This document shows, in pieces, positions 8,619-17,529 of a DNA stretch of 64,000 nt (its first letter is position 1; every line of letters starts with the position of its first letter). Made by a program: the position numbers and the translations under genes. The stretch is from Chloroflexota bacterium (GTDB lineage Bacteria > Chloroflexota > Anaerolineae > Aggregatilineales > Phototrophicaceae). Below the pieces are notes generated by a model that worked only from the letters and a program-made list of their open reading frames with translations, was not told the origin of the DNA and did not search any database. Where the stretch lies: assembly GCA_014338005.1 (NCBI GenBank), contig QUBZ01000012.1, positions 1 through 64,000 of the forward strand, written 5' to 3'.

Positions 8619-9908
8619 TTAGCCGAACCGCACCAGTTGATCGCGCTCCGGCCCCACGCTGGCGGTAAAAACCGGCGTTTCGCACAGCGCGGCGATGCGC
8701 CGGATGTAAGCGCGCGCGGCTTCCGGCAGGTCGGCGGCCTGGCGCGCCGCGCCGATGTCCTCCCGCCAGCCCGGCAGCGTTTCGTATACCGGCTCGACAC
8801 GCTCCAGGTCGCGGGCAGTGGCGGGGGGGGTGTCAAGCGTCTGGCCGTCCAGCCGGTAAGCGACCGCCAGTTTAAGCTCATCGAAGCCGCTGAGTATGTC
8901 GAGTTTGGTCAGAAACAGTTCGGTACAGCCGTTAATCAACGCCGCATACCGCAGCATAACGCCATCCAGCCAGCCGCAGCGGCGCGGGCGTCCGGTCGTC
9001 GTGCCGAACTCGTCCCAGAAGTGTTCGCCCGTCCCGCGCAGCCGGTCGCCGATTTCGCCGTGCTGTTCGGTCGGCATCGGGCCGGCCCCCACCCGCGTGC
9101 TGAAACACTTGGCTGCCCCAACTACCCGGTCAACACACCCCGGCCCGATACCCAGGCCGGTCAGCGCGCCGCCGGCGGTGGGCGACGAACTGGTAACAAA
9201 CGGGTAGCTGCCATGATCCACGTCCAGCAGCGTCCCCTGCGCGCCCTCGCACAGCACCCGCGCGCCGGCCTTTAACCGGGCGTTCAGGTAAACCGCCGTG
9301 TCGGCCAGATACGGTTTCAGGCGCGCTGCCGCGTCCAGATACGGCGCAACCGCCGAATCGGCGTCTACCGCTTCCAACCCCTGCTGAAGCAGCGCGGCGT
9401 TCGCGTCCTGAATGGCCTGGTGCAGCATATCGGCGAAATCTTCCACGTTCGCCATATCCCCGGCGCGGATTCCCCGGCGTCCGGTTTTGTCCAGGTAAGC
9501 CGGGCCGATGCCGCGCAGCGTCGTGCCGATGGCCTGGCTGCCCAGTTTTTTCTCCGACGCGCCGTCCAGGGCGATATGCGCCGGGGTGATGATGTGCGCC
9601 CGCGTGCTGATGCGCAGTCGCTCCGGCGAAACATCCGCGCCCAGTTCGCGCAAATCGGCGATTTCCTTCACCAAATTAACCGGGTTAATCACCATGCCGT
9701 TGCCCAGCACGCAAACCGCCCGCTCGTGCAGGATGCCGGACGGAATCAGATGCAGCTTGAACACCTTCTGTTCAACATAAACCGTATGCCCGGCATTGTC
9801 ACCGCCGCCGTAGCGCGCCACCACGTCTGACTCGGCGGCCAGCCAGTCCGCGATACGTCCTTTACCCTCGTCGCCCCATTGAGCGCCCACCAGAATTGTC
9901 GCAGGCAT
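8619..9908 (-). CDS. purA: Adenylosuccinate synthetase
   Basis: 429 residues, full family length. It catalyses the GTP-dependent joining of IMP and aspartate on the way to AMP. The N-terminal GTP site GAQWGDEGKGRIAD carries the catalytic Asp, GGGDNAGHTVY follows, and later the IMP loop and TTTGRPRRCGW are recognisable. It touches the upstream S51-like gene by one base (TAATG), so this group of minus-strand genes reads as one operon. Housekeeping function; nothing unusual seen. Confidence 0.97.
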   Translation of the reverse strand: MPATILVGAQWGDEGKGRIADWLAAESDVVARYGGGDNAGHTVYVEQKVFKLHLIPSGILHERAVCVLGNGMVINPVNLVKEIADLRELGADVSPERLRISTRAHIITPAHIALDGASEKKLGSQAIGTTLRGIGPAYLDKTGRRGIRAGDMANVEDFADMLHQAIQDANAALLQQGLEAVDADSAVAPYLDAAARLKPYLADTAVYLNARLKAGARVLCEGAQGTLLDVDHGSYPFVTSSSPTAGGALTGLGIGPGCVDRVVGAAKCFSTRVGAGPMPTEQHGEIGDRLRGTGEHFWDEFGTTTGRPRRCGWLDGVMLRYAALINGCTELFLTKLDILSGFDELKLAVAYRLDGQTLDTPPATARDLERVEPVYETLPGWREDIGAARQAADLPEAARAYIRRIAALCETPVFTASVGPERDQLVRFG

Positions 9909-10576
9909 TAATCCCCCTTCGGGCTTGTATAGTCGCTTCCCAGGGCTACCGTCACCTGACGCTGCCCCCAGGCTTCGACCTCACCATCCGGCCCCAGCGC
10001 CAGCGCCGAACCCACGCCGACGCCGACCGCTATCGCGGCGGGATGCTCGCGCAGCACGTTCTGCGCCAGTTCGGACTGCGCGGCGCTGGTGACACCCGGC
10101 AGAACGAGCGCGTTTTCCAGCCATGCCAGGCCGGGAAGCAGTTCGCCCGCCGATTTCGCCACCCACGCGCCAAAAACCATCGCGCTTAACCCCTCCGCCA
10201 GGATAACCGCCCCATTTTCAAAAGCGGTCTGTATGCCCGCCGCCGCCGCGCCTATCAACCCCGATCGCAGAACCGCCGCGTCCGGCCCATCCTCGATGAC
10301 GACGATGCCGGCTTCGGCCAGCAGAGCAGTCAGCGTCCGGTCATCTTCGGTCAGCGCATCCACAATGTACCCCGGCGGCGCGCCCAGACCATCCATATCG
10401 GCCAGCGCGCGTTCACTCCAGCCGTCATGATTGCCCAGGCTGACGTAGGCCACGCCGCCGTCGGCAGCCGCCCGCCCCAGCGCCTGCGCGCGCACCGCGC
10501 CGGTTTGCCCGCCCCCGCCGGATAACACCAGCCAGCCGCGCCCATCCAGCCAGCGCAGCACATTTGAACTCGCCAT
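9908..10576 (-). CDS. Cyanophycinase-like (peptidase S51 / class I glutamine amidotransferase fold) protein
   Basis: About 222 residues. I am not certain of the family. The N-terminal WLVLSGGGG strand-turn, the AVRAQALGRAA helix, and the C-terminal pattern VGVGSALALGPDGEVEAWG plus VTVALG resemble the S51 peptidase/cyanophycinase group. The usual catalytic serine motif is not obvious; an AEGLSAMVFG segment near residue 143 is the nearest candidate. The ATG at 10576 overlaps the stop of the amidohydrolase gene (TGATG), so the two are translationally coupled. It might act on a peptide or amide together with that M20 enzyme, which is inference. Confidence 0.5.
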   Translation of the reverse strand: MASSNVLRWLDGRGWLVLSGGGGQTGAVRAQALGRAAADGGVAYVSLGNHDGWSERALADMDGLGAPPGYIVDALTEDDRTLTALLAEAGIVVIEDGPDAAVLRSGLIGAAAAGIQTAFENGAVILAEGLSAMVFGAWVAKSAGELLPGLAWLENALVLPGVTSAAQSELAQNVLREHPAAIAVGVGVGSALALGPDGEVEAWGQRQVTVALGSDYTSPKGD

Positions 10577-11760
10577 CACGCACCTGGTAAAACGTACTCC
10601 GCCACCGCCGCCGCCAGCAGCGCCGCGCCCAGCGGCAGGCCGTCCTCGCAAAAATCGAACCGGGGATGATGATGGCCGTAGTAGATTTCCTGGTCTGGCA
10701 CAGCCGCGCCCAGGAAAAAATACATGCCCGGTATATCGGTCATGAACAGACCCACATCTTCCGCGCCCATCGTGCGCTCGTCCAGTTCCAGGGCGTCCGC
10801 GCCCAGCATACGACCAAAAACCGCCCGCAGCCGCGCGCTGACTTCCGGGTGATTAACCACCGGCAGTACGTGATGTTCGATAATCAAGTCGGTGGCGCAG
10901 CCCATCGCCTCGCCGATGCCTCGGCTAATTTCGCCCATGCGCCGCTCGATCAGATCGCGCACCTCCAGCCTGAAAGCGCGGATCGTACCGCGCATTTCCA
11001 CCCCCTGGGGGATGATGTTAAAGGCCGTGCCGGCGTCCAGTTGGGTGACGGAAATCACGGCGCTGTCCAGCGGATTCGCGTTCCGGCTGACGATGGTCTG
11101 AAAAGCGATGATGATCTGCGCCGCGCATACCACCGGGTCTACCGCCTGATGCGGCGAAGCGGCATGGCCGCCTTTACCCGTAATTCTGAGCGTGAAGGTA
11201 GACGACCCCGCCATCACCGGGCCATCCGCCACACCCAGCCTGCCGAACGGCATCCCGTTCCATAAATGCAGCCCCACGCTCACATCCGGGCGCGGGTCGC
11301 GCAGCGCACCGTCAGCAATCATGGCTTTTGCCCCGCCGACGATTTCTTCCGCCGGCTGGAACACAAACTTCACACGCCCGGCCATCCGGTCGCGGTGCTG
11401 AGAAAGCAGTTTCGCCACGCCCAGCGCAATCGTCGTATGGCCGTCGTGGCCGCAGGCGTGCATCACGCCCGGCTGCGCCGACGCATGTTCAAATGTGTTT
11501 TCCTCCTGGATGGGCAGCGCGTCCATATCGGCGCGCACCAGTACGGTCGGCCCGTCCAGCTCGCCTTCCAGCAGGCCGATCACGCCGGTTTTGCCCACCC
11601 CGGTCTGCACCTCCAGCCCCAGTTTTGCCAGTTCCTGGGCCACGATACCCGCCGTTCGGGTTTCCTCAAACGCCAGTTCCGGGTGGCGGTGAAAATCGCG
11701 CCGGCGAGCGATCAGTTCATCTCGCAGCGCCGCCGCCTCGGCCAAAAAATCAATCATCAT
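10576..11760 (-). CDS. M20D family amidohydrolase (N-acyl-amino acid / hippurate hydrolase type)
   Basis: 394 residues. This metal-dependent aminoacylase family hydrolyses N-acyl amino acids or similar amides in the cytoplasm. Diagnostic segments are RRDFHRHPELAFEE at the N-terminus, VRADMDALPIQEE, the metal site HACGHDGHT, FQPAEEIVGGAKAMI, the lid/dimerisation domain starting TLRITGKGGHAASPH, and a C-terminal histidine in YYGHHHPRF. All expected metal ligands are visible. Substrate cannot be predicted. It is coupled to the S51-like gene downstream. Confidence 0.93.
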   Translation of the reverse strand: MMIDFLAEAAALRDELIARRRDFHRHPELAFEETRTAGIVAQELAKLGLEVQTGVGKTGVIGLLEGELDGPTVLVRADMDALPIQEENTFEHASAQPGVMHACGHDGHTTIALGVAKLLSQHRDRMAGRVKFVFQPAEEIVGGAKAMIADGALRDPRPDVSVGLHLWNGMPFGRLGVADGPVMAGSSTFTLRITGKGGHAASPHQAVDPVVCAAQIIIAFQTIVSRNANPLDSAVISVTQLDAGTAFNIIPQGVEMRGTIRAFRLEVRDLIERRMGEISRGIGEAMGCATDLIIEHHVLPVVNHPEVSARLRAVFGRMLGADALELDERTMGAEDVGLFMTDIPGMYFFLGAAVPDQEIYYGHHHPRFDFCEDGLPLGAALLAAAVAEYVLPGA

Positions 11761-11797
11761 CTTTTCTCACAGTGTCGGATGCTCTGCCTAAACGGCT

Positions 11798-12514
11798 TCA
11801 GAGCGTAATTACGCGAAAATAATCCATGTAACGCGGCTGGTCGGGCGGCGCTTCCGGGTCAACATTCGCCCGCAGACGTTTTTCCAGCGCCTCGAAGTCC
11901 TTAATCTGGCTCTGGTGTTCCCGCAGCGCCTTCAGGCGCGTTTCAAAATAGGCCGTCACATCTACTTTGGTGTTCGCTTCGCGCGTCCCGGTAATCCACA
12001 CCTGGCGCACTTTATGCGGCGGAAGCCCTTCATCCCGCTCCAGTTCAATGAAATACAGGCGGCTGCCCGCCCCCGGAAAAACGGCATCTAGCGCCGCCGC
12101 ACCAATCGCGCGGTGGTCGGGATGGTTCAGGCGATTGGCGCTCGTCCACCAGGTGGTCGGGTCGCCCGTCACCAGAATATCCGGTTTTTTCAAACGAATC
12201 AACCGGATGATGTCCCGCCGCAGTTCCAGCGTTGCTTGCAGTTCGCCATCCCGGCAGCGCAAAAAAACCACCTCCTGGACACCTAACACCGCCGCCGCCC
12301 GGCGCTCCTCATCCTCGCGTATGGCCGCCAGCCGCTCGCCGGTCATGTCCGGGTCATCGCTGCCTTTGTCGCCGCTGGTCGCCAGCACAAACGTGATGTG
12401 CGCGCCTTCCGAAGCCCAGCGCGCGAACGTACCTCCACAAAAAAATTCCGGGTCGTCCGGGTGCGCGAACACGCCCATAACCCGCTTTGGCGATTGCGTA
12501 ACCGAGTCTGCCAT
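11798..12514 (-). CDS. PIG-L / LmbE family deacetylase
   Basis: About 238 residues. A zinc-dependent N-deacetylase of the PIG-L family, with the AHPDDPEFFCGGT metal motif near the N-terminus, the NHPDHRAIGAAALDAV motif in the middle and a Rossmann-like core. Family members deacetylate N-acetylglucosamine conjugates such as mycothiol and bacillithiol precursors or GlcNAc-PI, and the substrate here is unknown. The ATG at 12514 has GGAG at a good distance; a longer upstream frame would run inside ricT and lacks family similarity. It follows ricT on the same strand. Confidence 0.9.
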   Translation of the reverse strand: MADSVTQSPKRVMGVFAHPDDPEFFCGGTFARWASEGAHITFVLATSGDKGSDDPDMTGERLAAIREDEERRAAAVLGVQEVVFLRCRDGELQATLELRRDIIRLIRLKKPDILVTGDPTTWWTSANRLNHPDHRAIGAAALDAVFPGAGSRLYFIELERDEGLPPHKVRQVWITGTREANTKVDVTAYFETRLKALREHQSQIKDFEALEKRLRANVDPEAPPDQPRYMDYFRVITL

Positions 12515-12569
12515 GTCATCTCCAGTCCTAAAAACGTGCCGGGATTTTGCCTGCGCCGTTCGCCTTTTT

Positions 12570-13499
12570 CTACTCGGCGTCGGGGTTCGTTTTCCCCGGC
12601 TTTGCGCCACACTCGCACGGCCCATCACCGTGTCTGTTACAGGGTTCCTGAGCCTTCTTTTGCAAGGCTTCCCATTCCTCTATCGGGATGATCTGCTCCC
12701 GCTGCACCACATGCCGCGCATCCTCCACCAGCACCGTCACCGCATCCTGAAGCGGGTGGACATCCAGCACCTTACCTTCGCCATGCGGCGTGCCGACCCG
12801 TTTGTTCTTTTTCGGCAGCTGCTTGCGCGCCTCGACGTATTGCTCGTATTCGTAAACCAGGCAGCAGCGCAAGCGCCCGCACATGCCGGTGATTTCGGAC
12901 GGATTGAGCGAAATCCCCTGCGCTTTTGCCATCTTGATCGAAATAGGGCTGAAATCGGTCAAAAATGTGCTGCAGCAGCGCATCTCGCCGCAGGCGCCAA
13001 AACCGCCCAGCAGCTTGGCGACATCGCGCGGGCCGATCTGCCGCATTTCGACCTGCGAAGTCGGGAACATGCGGTTTAACTCGTTCCACAGGCGGCTGGT
13101 GTTCACCTTATCTTCCGCCGTGAACAGAAACGTCAGCAGCGTGCCGTCGTAATTGTAGTGGGCAGCCACAAATTTGACGTTCTCAAAACCGCCAATCAAT
13201 GCGGCTTTGTCCTCGCAGCGTTCCAGCGCCTCCTCCTGTTTGGCCTCCCACTGCTGCTTCAGGAGCAGATCGCGCGGCGTCGCCAGCCGCAAAATCGGTT
13301 TATAGTCCGCGTTCTGTTCATCGGCGGCGGCGAAACCTGCCACCTGCCCCATCTGGCGACCGCGTGCCGTCTCGACAATCACAAAATCACCGGCTTGCAG
13401 CTCCGGGAACGCGCTGTAGTCGAAGTGATAGAGCTTACCAACTTTGTGAAATCGCACGCCGGCAACCATCTGCCGGCGGCTTTCCTGAACGTCAATCAT
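12570..13499 (-). CDS. ricT: PSP1-domain protein RicT (YaaT)
   Basis: 309 residues containing the PSP1 C-terminal domain. Two closely similar cysteine motifs are visible, CGEMRCC and, about 40 residues on, CGRLRCC. In Bacillus subtilis the homologue forms an Fe-S containing complex with RicA and RicF that influences RNase Y specificity and sporulation. The C-terminal tail adds another Cys-rich stretch (CNRHGDGPCECG), which is unusual and could bind metal. A TTGCCA / TATGAT promoter lies upstream in the divergent region with aspartate kinase. Confidence 0.88.
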   Translation of the reverse strand: MIDVQESRRQMVAGVRFHKVGKLYHFDYSAFPELQAGDFVIVETARGRQMGQVAGFAAADEQNADYKPILRLATPRDLLLKQQWEAKQEEALERCEDKAALIGGFENVKFVAAHYNYDGTLLTFLFTAEDKVNTSRLWNELNRMFPTSQVEMRQIGPRDVAKLLGGFGACGEMRCCSTFLTDFSPISIKMAKAQGISLNPSEITGMCGRLRCCLVYEYEQYVEARKQLPKKNKRVGTPHGEGKVLDVHPLQDAVTVLVEDARHVVQREQIIPIEEWEALQKKAQEPCNRHGDGPCECGAKPGKTNPDAE

Positions 13500-13554
13500 C
13501 GTTATTTACCTTGAAAAACCCATTCCTGAACACCTGAAATCCTTGACTCTTTAC

Positions 13555-13584
13555 ATCATAAGGCACGGTGGGCGATTCTGGCAA
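13555..13584 (-). promoter_or_regulatory. Putative sigma-70 promoter for ricT
   Basis: TTGCCA (13579-13584) and TATGAT (13555-13560) on the minus strand are separated by 18 bp and point at ricT, about 55 bp away. It lies back to back with the promoter for aspartate kinase. Confidence 0.45.
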
Positions 13585-13588
13585 AATA

Positions 13589-13617
13589 TTGACATAAATT
13601 CAGCAAAATGCTAGTCT
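13589..13617 (+). promoter_or_regulatory. Putative sigma-70 promoter for aspartate kinase
   Basis: A perfect TTGACA (13589-13594), a 17 bp spacer and TAGTCT (13612-13617). Predicted start near 13624, giving a leader of about 90 nt before the ATG at 13714. I see no lysine-riboswitch-like structure in that short leader. Confidence 0.6.
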
Positions 13618-13713
13618 CAAAAAGCCGCAGCCGTAATTCACCCACCTACAGGGTGTTTCAATCCAGATACCAAATGTATTACCATCGTCGTTGTGTGTGC
13701 GGCAGGGGGGCAG

Positions 13714-15123
13714 ATGAGAACCCTGGTTATGAAATTCGGCGGGTCATCCGTCGGCACAAAAACCGCGCTGACCCAGGTTTTGAGCATTGTGCTTTCGGAA
13801 CGCGAGCAGTGGGACCGCATCATCCTGGTCGTCTCCGCCCTGGATGGCGTCACCGACGCCCTCATCGAAGCCGCCCACCTGGCGCACCTGGGCAACCAGC
13901 GCGGCTACCGGCGCATTGTCGCCAACCTGCGAACCCGCCATATGGCTTTAATCGAAGAACTGCCTCTCAGCGCCACCGAACGCGCGGCGCTCCAGGCCGA
14001 CATTGACCGGCTGCTGTTCGACATGCTCGACATTTACGAGGTCATGTCCAATACCCCCGCCGAAACGCCGATACCCCACCTGGTAGACTCGACCATCGGC
14101 GTTGGCGAAAAACTGGCCGCGCGTCTGGTTGCCGCCCTGCTGCGCCAGAAGGACATCCGCAGCGTGGCGCTGGATACCGGCGATCTTGTCATCACCGACG
14201 AGGTTTTCGGCAACGCCATGCCTAATCTGGAACTGACCCGCGAACGCATCGAAAAAAACCTGCTGCCCAGCCTGGAACGCGACATCATGCCGGTCGTCAC
14301 CGGTTTTATCGGCAGCACGCCGTACGGCCAACCCACCACCCTGGGGCGCGGCGGCAGCGACTATACCGCGTCGGTTTTTGCCGTTTGCGTCAATGCCGAT
14401 GAAGTGTGGATATGGTCGGGCGTGGACGGCATGATGACTACCGACCCGCGCGAAGTTTCCCATGCCCGCGTGATCCCTGTGCTGTCGTATGGCGAAGTGG
14501 CCGAAATGGCCTACTTCGGCGCGCGCGTGCTTCATGCCCGCATGATCGGCCCGCTGCGCGAGCGGCACATCCCCCTGCGAATCAAAAACGTGTTTAAACC
14601 CCAACTGCCCGGCACGCTCATTCACGACTCGCGCCCCGACCCCACCCAGAGCCTCAAAGCTGTCACATCCATCGCCGGCCTGGGGCTGTCCGCGCCACAT
14701 AACGGCCCGCTTGGTAGTATCTCGACACTGGTGGATCAAACGCTGTTTGCCACCACCCATAACCATGCCGACGTGATGATCGCGTCCCAGTCGGCCACCC
14801 ACAGTTTTGCCTGTTTTCTGGTTCCCACCAGCGCCGGGCCGGATGCCCTGCATACCATCCGCACCGAGCTGGAAGACAGCCTGCATGACAACCCGGAAAT
14901 CGGACGCTGGACGGTGAAACCGGTGAGCATCATCACCGTGATTCGAGATCGCATTGACGAAACATCTGCCCTCACAGCAGGCATCATCCAGGCGCTTAAC
15001 GGCATCCGCATCCTGGGTTTGAGCCAGGCGCCTTCCCGGTGCAGCCTGTCTATCGTGGTCGAAGCAGAAAACAGCGAACGGGCGCTGCTGACCATCCACG
15101 ACCTTATTCTCAATTCTCAGTAG
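13714..15123 (+). CDS. Aspartate kinase
   Basis: 469 residues. The first step of the aspartate family (Lys/Thr/Met), ATP-dependent phosphorylation of aspartate. Evidence: N-terminal KFGGSSVG, the VVSALDGVTDALI segment, the FIGSTPYGQPTTLGRGGSDYTA motif near residues 205-225, GVDGMMTTDPR, then two C-terminal ACT domains from about residue 320 that usually give feedback control. The length fits the monofunctional class related to ThrA/LysC kinases; no homoserine dehydrogenase domain is attached. ATG 13714 has AGGGGGG directly upstream and is preferred over GTG 13693. The last 7 bp overlap the convergent glnA. Confidence 0.93.
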   Translation: MRTLVMKFGGSSVGTKTALTQVLSIVLSEREQWDRIILVVSALDGVTDALIEAAHLAHLGNQRGYRRIVANLRTRHMALIEELPLSATERAALQADIDRLLFDMLDIYEVMSNTPAETPIPHLVDSTIGVGEKLAARLVAALLRQKDIRSVALDTGDLVITDEVFGNAMPNLELTRERIEKNLLPSLERDIMPVVTGFIGSTPYGQPTTLGRGGSDYTASVFAVCVNADEVWIWSGVDGMMTTDPREVSHARVIPVLSYGEVAEMAYFGARVLHARMIGPLRERHIPLRIKNVFKPQLPGTLIHDSRPDPTQSLKAVTSIAGLGLSAPHNGPLGSISTLVDQTLFATTHNHADVMIASQSATHSFACFLVPTSAGPDALHTIRTELEDSLHDNPEIGRWTVKPVSIITVIRDRIDETSALTAGIIQALNGIRILGLSQAPSRCSLSIVVEAENSERALLTIHDLILNSQ

Positions 15124-16448
15124 CGCATGAGGTAGCGTTCCAGTTCCCAGGTCGTCACCTGCCGGTTATACTCATCAAACTCCTGCCGTTTGGCCGCGCC
15201 GTAGCGGTCACTGATGTATGGCCCCAGCGCCCCCAAGATCACATCGTCCTGGTCGAGCGCATCCAGCGCCTCACCGAGCGAAGTAGGCAGCACTTCCAGA
15301 TGCCGCAGGCGGGTGCGGTCGTGCCGCACCAGCGTTTCCTCCAGCGGGTCGGGCAGCGGCATCCGCTGGCGAATCCCGTCCAGCCCGGCCATCAGCATCA
15401 CGGCGCTGGCAAGGTAGGGGTTGGCGCTGGGGTCGGGGCAGCGCAGTTCGAGGCGTGTATGAGCCTCTTTGCCCACCGAAATGTGCGGCACGCGAATCAA
15501 CGCCCCCCGGTTGATGTGCGCCCAGGTGACATATACCGGCGCTTCAAAACTCGTCCCCAACCGCTTGTATGAGTTGACCAGCGGGGCCAGCACCGCGCAC
15601 ATGGCGCGGGCGTGGGCAAGCTGCCCGGCCATAAAATGCCGCGCTGTTTCCGAAAGGCCGTATTCGTCGCCGGCGTCCGCGAATACGTTCTGCCCGTTCT
15701 GGACGCCGTGCAGGCTTTGATGGGTGTGCATCCCCGAACCCGGCAAATCCATGCTGGGGCGAGGCATAAACGTGCAGTGCAGCCCGCTCCGCTGCGCTAC
15801 CGCCTTTAGCGCCACCCGCGACATCAGAATTTTATCGGCCTGTGCCAGCGCGTCGTCGTACTGAAAATCAATTTCATGCTGCCCGGAGCCGATTTCGTGA
15901 TGAGTCGAGTCAACGTGAATCTGCATGGCCGCCAGCGTATCAAGCATCTGGTGGCGAACCGACTGCGACATATCGGTGGACAGTTCAAAATAGCTGGCGT
16001 CGTCCTGCGGGCGCAGCGGCAAAACCGGCTGGCCGCCGGCGCGGAACAGGAAAAATTCCAGTTCCACACCGGTTTTGTAGGCAAAACCCATCTCCTCCGC
16101 CTGCTTCAAGGCCTTCACCAGCATATTGCGCGGGTCGCCGATGAATGGGTCGCCTTGCAGGGTATGGACGGTGCAGATCAAACAGGCCGTCCGGGACTCG
16201 CGCGTTTCCCAGGGCAGAACGGTAAACGTGCCGAGGTCTGGAACGAGGATCATGTCGCTTTCGGCTACGCGGGCAAACCCTTCGATGGAAGAGCCGTCGA
16301 AGTGCAGGCCAAAATCCATCACTTCGGCCAGCTTGCCCGCCGGCACGGTGATGCTTTTCACCATACCGGTGATGTCCGTAAACCACAGGTCAATAAACCG
16401 GACGCCGTTTTTTTCAACCGCCGCCAGGACGGCTTCTTGAGTCGTCAT
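15117..16448 (-). CDS. glnA: Glutamine synthetase type I
   Basis: 443 residues, the length of the Gram-positive/archaeal GSI-alpha type. It makes glutamine from glutamate, ammonia and ATP as a dodecamer. Recognisable are GLHFDGSSIEGFARVAESDM, the active-site GVELEFFLF, SGQHEIDFQYDDAL, the ATP-binding region TFMPRPSMDLPGSGMHTHQSL, and RLELRCPDPSANPYLA near the C-terminus. The adenylylation-loop tyrosine of GSI-beta is not apparent, in keeping with feedback-type control, but I cannot verify this. Start ATG 16448 follows AAAGGCGG; a longer frame to 16595 is unlikely. It supplies the glutamine used by TrpE/TrpG encoded further upstream. Confidence 0.95.
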   Translation of the reverse strand: MTTQEAVLAAVEKNGVRFIDLWFTDITGMVKSITVPAGKLAEVMDFGLHFDGSSIEGFARVAESDMILVPDLGTFTVLPWETRESRTACLICTVHTLQGDPFIGDPRNMLVKALKQAEEMGFAYKTGVELEFFLFRAGGQPVLPLRPQDDASYFELSTDMSQSVRHQMLDTLAAMQIHVDSTHHEIGSGQHEIDFQYDDALAQADKILMSRVALKAVAQRSGLHCTFMPRPSMDLPGSGMHTHQSLHGVQNGQNVFADAGDEYGLSETARHFMAGQLAHARAMCAVLAPLVNSYKRLGTSFEAPVYVTWAHINRGALIRVPHISVGKEAHTRLELRCPDPSANPYLASAVMLMAGLDGIRQRMPLPDPLEETLVRHDRTRLRHLEVLPTSLGEALDALDQDDVILGALGPYISDRYGAAKRQEFDEYNRQVTTWELERYLMRY

Positions 16449-16517
16449 AAACCGCCTTTCAAACACAACCGGGGCGCGATATAGATCGGCGTTCCCGCTT
16501 TTTTTGTCGGAGCGGTG

Positions 16518-16523
16518 AATATA
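16518..16523 (-). promoter_or_regulatory. Possible -10 element with flanking palindrome for glnA
   Basis: TATATT on the minus strand lies inside an inverted repeat GCGGT...ACCGC (16513-16528), about 70 bp before the glnA start. No good -35 is visible. An overlapping operator would suit nitrogen control, but this is a guess. Confidence 0.25.
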
Positions 16524-16595
16524 ACCGCCCGAACACAGCCTTACCAGGGCGCAGCCTGCCAAAATTTCGGGCGCTCGCTTGTCCAGAGCGGACAA

Positions 16596-17051
16596 TCATT
16601 CCGGGTTCGGCAGCAGCCCCAGGTGGCCGAGCAGCGCGTCTATGCCCAGCAGGTAGCTGCGCCAACCAAAACCGCTGATCTGCCCCACGCATACCGGCGC
16701 GGTCATCGAAACATGGCGGAACGACTCGCGGGCGTGGACGTTCGACAGATGCACTTCCACCACCGCCAGCCCGGTCGCGCTGATCGCGTCCCGCAGCGCA
16801 ACCGAGGTATGTGTGTACGCGCCAGGGTTAAAAACCACGCCCTCGGCCCAGTTGCGCGCGATGTGCAGCATATCCACCAGCGCGCCTTCATGGTTCGACT
16901 GCTCCGCCCGCAGCCCAACACCGCGCCGCCGGGCATAGGCCGCCGCCCAATCGTTGATCTGTTCCAGCGTGACATGGCCGTAAACTTGCGGCTCGCGGCT
17001 GCCCAGCAGATTGAGGTTCGGCCCGTGTAAAAGCAAAATCTCTCTGGACAT
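16596..17051 (-). CDS. aroQ: 3-dehydroquinate dehydratase, type II
   Basis: 151 residues, the usual dodecameric type II enzyme; third step of the shikimate pathway (3-dehydroquinate to 3-dehydroshikimate). [13 protein letters not shown] includes the flexible-loop region; [28 protein letters not shown] and [14 protein letters not shown] are all family signatures. It is the last gene of the aro half of the aromatic block, separated from the upstream zinc-ribbon gene by 4 bp. Confidence 0.96.
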   Translation of the reverse strand: MSREILLLHGPNLNLLGSREPQVYGHVTLEQINDWAAAYARRRGVGLRAEQSNHEGALVDMLHIARNWAEGVVFNPGAYTHTSVALRDAISATGLAVVEVHLSNVHARESFRHVSMTAPVCVGQISGFGWRSYLLGIDALLGHLGLLPNPE

Positions 17052-17055
17052 AACC

Positions 17056-17514
17056 TCATCCCTCCAGCGGCTGCCCGCACTCCTGGCAGGCCGTCACCGT
17101 TGCAGCATAGGAAAGATCGCAGTTCGGGCATCTGCGCCGCTCCGCGCCAGCTGCTGCGCTGATAATCGTCCAGGCCATATCGCGCTCAAGCCCGGCGGCG
17201 TTCAGGTCGCGCGCCAGATACTCCACCGGATACCCCCCTTCCAGCCGCGTTTTGGCCGTGTTGATGAGTCCCGCCAGGTCAAGCGGTTTTTCTTTCGGTT
17301 TCATCTCCAGCACGCCGGGTTTAAAGGCCATGCCGCAGGTCTGGCACTGGACGAAACGACCTGTTTCGCCCAGCGGAATCAGCGGTATAAAATACAGGCT
17401 GAAATACTGCCGCGCCTGTTTGAGTTCGTACCGACGCATCTCCTGGCAGTTCGGGCAGTAAAACTGCCCCTCGCCGATGGTTTTCGTTCTGGCCGATGCC
17501 CCGAAGATAATCAT
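17056..17514 (-). CDS. Zinc-ribbon protein of unknown function
   Basis: About 152 residues. Three Cys pairs suggest two or three zinc ribbons: FYCPNCQ near residue 22, VQCQTCG near 58, and a C-terminal CPNCDLSY...ACQECGQ pair. The centre holds a hydrophobic [18 protein letters not shown] stretch typical of zinc-ribbon-15-type proteins. Function unknown. It sits between aroB and aroQ with 15 and 4 bp gaps, so it is transcribed with them; the similar insertion of another Cys-rich gene before aroE makes this a recurring feature of the operon. ATG 17514 chosen; GTG 17523 is possible. Confidence 0.6.
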   Translation of the reverse strand: MIIFGASARTKTIGEGQFYCPNCQEMRRYELKQARQYFSLYFIPLIPLGETGRFVQCQTCGMAFKPGVLEMKPKEKPLDLAGLINTAKTRLEGGYPVEYLARDLNAAGLERDMAWTIISAAAGAERRRCPNCDLSYAATVTACQECGQPLEG

Positions 17515-17529
17515 TTCACACACCCGCTG

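Noticed and set aside
13618..13713. A lysine riboswitch before aspartate kinase
   Set aside because: The leader is only about 90 nt, too short for the roughly 170 nt aptamer, and no terminator is present.
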